Source: Cladorhizidae sp. MBARI D1340-BT2
Taxonomy: Eukaryota; Porifera; Demospongiae; Poecilosclerida; Cladorhizidae
Assembly: GCA_028752905.1 (NCBI GenBank)
Contig: JAQNBH010000003.1
Span: forward strand, 23,623,989-23,687,988
Reading direction: 5' to 3'
DNA length: 64,000 bases
Shown piece by piece: positions 59,111-64,000 of the stretch (positions are counted from its first letter, which is position 1; each line of letters starts with the position of its first letter). The notes beneath the pieces are model-generated. The model was not told the origin of the DNA, made no database searches, and saw only the letters and a list, made by a program, of their open reading frames with translations. A program made the translations under genes and the position numbers.

Positions 59111-62100
59111 GGGACAGTGGCTTTGAACCAGTGGCTTTGGACAGTGGCTTGATACAATGGCTTTGTACCAGCGGCTTTGGAGAGTGGCTTGGGACAGTGG
59201 CTTTGTACCAGTGGCTTTGGACATTGGCTTGGGACACTGGCTTTGTACCAGTGGCTTTGGACAGTAGCTTGGGACAGTGGCTTTGTACCATTGGCTTTGG
59301 ACAGTGGCTTGGGACAGTGGCTTTGAACCAGTGGCTTTGGACAGTGGCTTGGGACAGTTGCTTTGTACCAGTGGCTGTGGACAGTGGCTTGGGACAGTGG
59401 ATTTGTACCAGTGGCTTTGGACAGTGGCTTAGGACAGCGGCTTTGTACCAGTGGCTTTGGACAGTGGCTTGGGACAGTGGCTTTGTACCAGTGGCTTTGG
59501 ACAGTGGCTTGGGACAGTGGCTTTGTACCAGTACCTTTGGACAGTGGCTTGGGACAGTGGCTTTGTACCTGTGGCTTTGGACAATGGCTTGAGACAATGG
59601 CTTTGTACCAGTGGCTTTGGACAGTGGCTTGGGACAGTGGCTTTGTACCAGTGGCTTTGGACAGTGGCTTGGGACAGTGGCTTTTTACCAGTGGCTTTGG
59701 ACAGTGGCTTGGTATGATGGCTTTGTACTAGTGGCTTTGTACAGTGGCTTGGGACAGTGGCTTTGTACCTGTGGCTTTGGACAGTGGCTTGGGACAGTGG
59801 CTTTGTACCAGTGGCTTTGGACAGTGGCTTTGGACAGTTGCTTTGTACCAGTGGCTTTGTACAGTGGCTTGGGACAGTGGCTTTGTACCAGTGGCTTTGG
59901 ACAGTGGCTTGGGACAGTGGCTTTGAACCAGTGGCTTTGGACAGTGGCTTGATACAATGGCTTTGTACCAGCGGCTTAGGACAGTAGCTTGGTACAGTGG
60001 CTTTGTACCAATGGCTTTGTACAGTGGCTTAGGACAGTGGTTTTGTAACTGTGACTTTGGACAGTGGCTTGGGACAGTGGCTTTGTACCAGTGGCTTTGG
60101 ACAGTGGCTTGGGACAGTGGCTTTGTACCAGTGGCTTTGGACAGTGGCTTAGGACAGTCGCTTTGTACCAGTGGCTCTTGGGACAGTGGCTTTGTACCAC
60201 TGGCTTTGGACAGTGTTTTGGGACAGTGGCTTTGTACCAGTGGCTTTGGACAGTGGTTTGGGACAGAGGCTTTGTACCAGTGGCATTGTACAGTGGCTTA
60301 AGACAGTGGCTTTGTACCAGTGGCTTTGGACAGTGGCTTGGCTTTATAACAGTGGCTTTGGACAGTGGCTTGGAACAGTGGCTTTGTACCAGTGGCTTTG
60401 GACAGTGGCTTGGGACAGTGGCTTTGTAGCAGTGGCTTTGGACAGTGGCTTGGGACAGTGGCCTTGTACCAGTGGCTTTGGAGAGTGGCTTGGGACAGTG
60501 GCTTTGTACCAGTGGCTTTGGACATTGGCTTGGGACAGTGGCTTTGTACCAGTGGCTTTGGACAGTAGCTTGGGACAGTGGCTTTGTACCATTGGCTTTG
60601 GACAGTGGCTTGGGACAGTGGCTTTGAACCAGTGGCTTTGGATAGTGGCTTGGGACAGTGGCTTTGTACCAGTGGCTTTGGACAGTGGCTTGGGACAGTG
60701 GCTTTGTACCAGTGGCTTTGGACAGTGGCTTACGACAGCGGCTTTGTACCAGTGGCTTTGGACAGTGGCTTGGGACAGTGGCTTTGTACCAGTGGCTTTG
60801 GACAGTGGCTAGGTACGGTGGCTTTGTACCAGTACCTTTGGACAGTGGCTTGGGACAGTGGCTTTGTACCTGTGGCTTTGGACAGTGGCTTGAGACAATG
60901 GCTTTGTACCATTGGCTTTGGACAGTGGCTTGGGACAGTGGCTTTGTACCAGTGGCTTTGGACAGTGGCTTGGGACAGTGGCTTTTTACCAGTGGCTTTG
61001 GACAGTGGCTTGGTATGGTGGCTTTGTACCAGTGGCTTTGTACAGTGGCTTGGGACAGTGGCTTTGTACCTGTGGCTTTGGACAGTGGCTTGGGACAGTG
61101 GCTTTGTACCAGTGGCTTTGTATAGTGGCTTGGGACAGTGGCTTTGTACCAGTGGCTTTGGACAGTGGCTTAGGACAGTCGCTTTGTACCAGTGGCTCTT
61201 GGGACAGTGGCTTTGTACCACTGGCTTTGGACAGTGTCTTGGGAAAGTGGCTTTGCACCAGTGGCTTTGGACAGTGGTTTGGGACAGTGGCTTTGTACCA
61301 TTGGCTTTGGACAGTGGCTTGGGACAGTGGCTTTGAACCAATGGCTTTGGACAGTGGCTTGGTACAGTGGCTTTGTACCAGTGGCTTTGGACAGTAGCTT
61401 GGTACAGTGGCTTACCAGTGGCTTTGGACAGTGGCTTGGTACAGTGGCTTTGTACCACTGGCTTTGGACAGTGGCTTGGTACAATGGCTTTGTACCAGCG
61501 GCTTTGGACAGTAGCTTGGTACAGTGGCTTTGTACCAATGGCTTTGTACAGTGGCTTGGGACAGTGGTTTTGTAACTGTGACTTTGGAGAGTGGCTTGGG
61601 ACAGTGGCTTTGTACCAGTGGCTTTGGACAGTGGCTTGGGACAGTGGCTTTGTACCAGTGGCTTTGGACAGTGGCTTAGGACAGTCGCTTTGTACCAGTG
61701 GCTCTTGGGACAGTGGCTTTGTACCACTGGCTTTGGACAGTGTTTTGGGACAGTGGCTTTGTAGCAGTGGCTTTGCACAGTGGTTTGGGACAGTGGCTTT
61801 GTACCAGTGGCTTTGTACAGTGGCTTAAGACAGTGGCTTTGTACCAGTGGCTTTGGACAGTGGCTTGGCTTTATAACAGTGGCTTTGGACAGTGGCTTGG
61901 AACAGTGGCTTTGTACCAGTGGCTTTGGACAGTGGCTTGGGACAGTAGCTTTGTACCAGTGGATTTGGACAGTGGCTTGGGACAGTGGCCTTGTACCAGT
62001 GGCTTTGGAGAGTGGCTTGGGACAGTGGCTTTGTACCAGTGGCTTTGGACATTGGCTTGGGACACTGGCTTTGTACCAGTGGCTTTGGACAGTAGCTTGG

Positions 62101-62657
62101 GACAGTGGCTTTGTACCATTGGCTTTGGACAGTGGCTTGGGACAGTGGCTTTGAACCAGTGGCTTTGGACAGTGGCTTGGGACAGTTGCTTTGTACCAGT
62201 GGCTGTGGACAGTGGCTTGGGACAGTGGATTTGTACCAGTGGCTTTGGACAGTGGCTTAGGACAGCGGCTTTGTACCAGTGGCTTTGGACAGTGGCTTGG
62301 GACAGTGGCTTTGTACCAGTGGCTTTGGACAGTGGCTTGGGACAGTGGCTTTGTACCAGTACCTTTGGACAGTGGCTTGGGACAGTGGCTTTGTACCTGT
62401 GGCTTTGGACAATGGCTTGAGACAATGGCTTTGTACCAGTGGCTTTGGACAGTGGCTTGGGACAGTGGCTTTGTACCAGTGGCTTTGGACAGTGGCTTGG
62501 GACAGTGGCTTTTTACCAGTGGCTTTGGACAGTGGCTTGGTATGATGGCTTTGTACCAGTGGCTTTGTACAGTGGCTTGGGACAGTGGCTTTGTACCTGT
62601 GGCTTTGGACAGTGGCTTGGGACAGTGGCTTTGTACCAGTGGCTTTGGACAGTGGCT
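56264..62657. repeat. Third copy of the 56.3-59.0 kb segment at 59972-62657
   Basis: The offset is 3708 from 59972 to about 61440 and 3628 thereafter. The 80-bp difference is a loss of two trimers at about 61440, where GGTACAGTGGC joins directly to CTTTGTACCACTGG. Markers include CAGCGGCTTAGGACAG (56262/59970), GGCTTTATAAC (56632/60341 and 58240/61868) and TATGATGG (58913/62541). Confidence 0.8.
58377..59976. repeat. 800-bp perfect-looking tandem duplication (58377-59176 / 59177-59976)
   Basis: The segment starting near GGAGAGTGG at 58379 is repeated 800 bp downstream, exactly 20 x 40 bp. I found no difference in the stretches compared: TACTAGTGG at 58927/59727, GGCTGTGG at 58574/59374 and GATACAATGG at 59151/59951. 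Like the 3258-bp-offset pair, this is either recent or an assembly effect. Confidence 0.85.
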
Positions 62658-64000
62658 TGGGACAGTGGCTTTTTACCAGTGGCTTTGGACAGTGGCTTGG
62701 TATGGTGGCTTTGTACCAGTGGCTTTGTACAGTGGCTTGGGACAGTGGCTTTGTACCTGTAGCTTTGGACAGTGGCTTGGGACAGTGGCTTTGTACCAGT
62801 GACTTTGGACAATGGCTTGGGACAGTGGCTTTGTACCAGTGGCTTTGGACAGTGGCTTAGGACAGTCGCTTTGTACCAGTGGCTCTTGGGACATGGCTTT
62901 GTACCACTGGCTTTGGACAGTGTCTTGGGACAGTGGCTTTGCACCAGTGGCTTTGGACAGTGGTTTGGCACAGTAGCTTTGTACCAGTGGCTTTGGAGAG
63001 TGGCTTGGGACAGTGGCTTTGTACCAGTGGCTTTGGACATTGGCTTGGGACAGTGGCTTTGTAACAGTGATTTTGGTCAGTAGCTTGGACAGTGGCTTTG
63101 TACCATTGGCTTTGGACAGTGGCTTGCGACAGTGGCTTTGTACCAGTGGCTTTGGACAGTGGCTTAGGACAGTCGCTTTGTACCAGTGGCTCTTGGGACA
63201 GTGGCTTGGTACCACTGGCTTTGGACAGTGTCTTGGGACAGTGGCTTTGCACCAGTGGCTTTGGACAGTGGTTTGGGACAGTGGCTTTGTACCATTGGCT
63301 TTGGACAGTGGCTTGGGACAGTGGCTTTGAACCAATGGCTTTCGACAGTGGCTTGGTACAGTGGCTTTGTACCAGTGGCTTTGGACAGTAGCTTGGTACA
63401 GTGGCTTACCAGTGGCTTTGGACAGTGGCTTGGTACAGTGGCTTTTTACCAGTGGCTTTGGACAGTGGCTTGGTACAGTTGCTTTGTACCAGTGGCTTTG
63501 TACAGTGGCTTGGTACAGTGGCTTTGTACCCACTGGCTTTGGACAGTGGCTTGGTACAATGGCTTTGTACCAGCGGCTTTGGACAGTAGCTTGGTACAGT
63601 GGCTTTGTACCAATGGCTTTGTACAGTGGCTTGGGACAGTGGTTTTGTAACTGTGACTTTGGAGAGTGGCTTGGGACAGTGGCTTTGTACCAGTGGCTTT
63701 GGACAGTGGCTTGGGACAGTGGCTTTGTACCAGTGGCTTTGGACAGTGGCTTAAGACAGTGGCTTTGTACCAGTGGCTTTGGACAGTGGCTTGGCTTTAT
63801 AACAGTGGCTTTGGACAGTGGCTTGGAACAGTGGCTTTGTACCAGTTGCTTTGGACAGTGGCTTGGGACAGTAGCTTTGTACCAGTGGCTTTGGACAGTG
63901 GCTTGGGACAGTGGCCTTGTACCAGTGGCTTTGGAGAGTGGCTTGGGACAGTGGCTTTGTACCAGTGGCTTTGGACAGTGGCTTGGGACAGTGGCTTTGT

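Larger units (their letters stand above)
1..64000. repeat. Continuous CAGTGGCTT-family satellite / megasatellite
   Basis: Every line of the window is made of 13-14 bp monomers sharing CAGTGGCTT. The dominant arrangement is the ordered trimer CAGTGGCTTTGGA, CAGTGGCTTGGGA, CAGTGGCTTTGTAC, giving a 40-bp period. The consensus trimer has 15 G, 7 C, 12 T and 6 A on the plus strand, so it is about 55% GC with strong G-over-C and T-over-A skew. No unique sequence, transposon, tRNA, rRNA or conventional gene is visible. The long reading frames on both strands translate only the repeat, so they are not annotated as genes. Such long arrays are typical of eukaryotic heterochromatin. I do not recognise the family, and host and chromosomal location are inference. 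Confidence 0.97.
37955..64000. repeat. 40-bp trimer array, right half of the window
   Basis: Uniform a-b/d-c trimers with recurring marker monomers. GGCTTTATAAC appears at about 42268, 46810, 48772, 49660, 52048, 53654, 56632, 58240, 60341, 61868 and 63794. GTTTTGTAACTGTGAC appears near 41968, 46509, 48471, 49359, 51747, 53353, 56333, 57940, 60042, 61568 and 63645. It contains no 13-bp array and no GCCCTA block. The window ends inside the array. Confidence 0.9.

Noticed and set aside
1..64000. Centromere-protein-B-type box or alpha-satellite relationship
   Set aside because: No TTCG....CGGG motif is seen and the 40-bp period does not match about 171 bp.
1..64000. Assignment to known avian 40-42 bp microchromosome satellites
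   Set aside because: The period is similar, but I do not recognise the CAGTGGCTT monomer as belonging to those families, and period alone is not evidence.

Overview
The window contains no recognisable gene. All 64 kb is tandemly repeated DNA built from one short sequence family whose shared core is CAGTGGCTT. The main monomers are a = CAGTGGCTTTGGA (13 bp), b = CAGTGGCTTGGGA (13 bp), c = CAGTGGCTTTGTAC (14 bp), d = CAGTGGCTTGGTA (13 bp, replaces b) and e = CAGTGGCTTGGTG (13 bp). Most of the window is the ordered trimer a-b(or d)-c, a 40-bp unit. I see no stretch of unique sequence, no transposon, no RNA gene and no promoter or splice architecture. This points to a eukaryotic satellite or megasatellite (subtelomeric, pericentromeric or sex-chromosome heterochromatin are all possible). 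The species cannot be told from the sequence.

Layout: 1-1059 is 40-bp-type array. Pure 13-bp (e) arrays lie at 1060-1566 (39 units), 7605-8617 (78 units), 21324-22610 (99 units) and 24109-25239 (87 units). All four end in the same junction containing GGTGGGA. Downstream of the first, second and fourth lie short blocks of GCCCTA hexamers (CTAGGG on the minus strand, a one-base variant of the TTAGGG telomere repeat) at 2222-2294, 3483-3555, 9313-9385, 10575-10647, 12571-12643, 13833-13905 and 25928-25989. From 25990 to 64000 there is only 40-bp-type array, organised into large tandem duplications.

The array is hierarchical: 13/14-bp monomers, then 40-bp trimers, then kilobase-scale higher-order units. 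By tracking rare variant monomers I find duplications with offsets of about 132, 800, 888, 1261, 1962, 2080, 2143, 2.6 kb, 3258, 3708, 4216, 4502, 4585 and 6.7-7.1 kb. Many copy-to-copy length differences are 13-bp multiples, 40 bp or 80 bp, as expected from unequal exchange between whole units. The 3258-bp-offset pair looks identical and must be very recent, or an assembly artefact.

The many long open reading frames are an arithmetic consequence of the repeat. Both 40 and 13 leave remainder 1 when divided by 3, so all three frames of a strand read the same periodic peptide, and neither consensus contains a stop on either strand. I therefore annotate no CDS. The closest thing to an unusual system here is a stop-free, strongly strand-asymmetric satellite with small telomere-like inserts of opposite skew embedded in its higher-order units.
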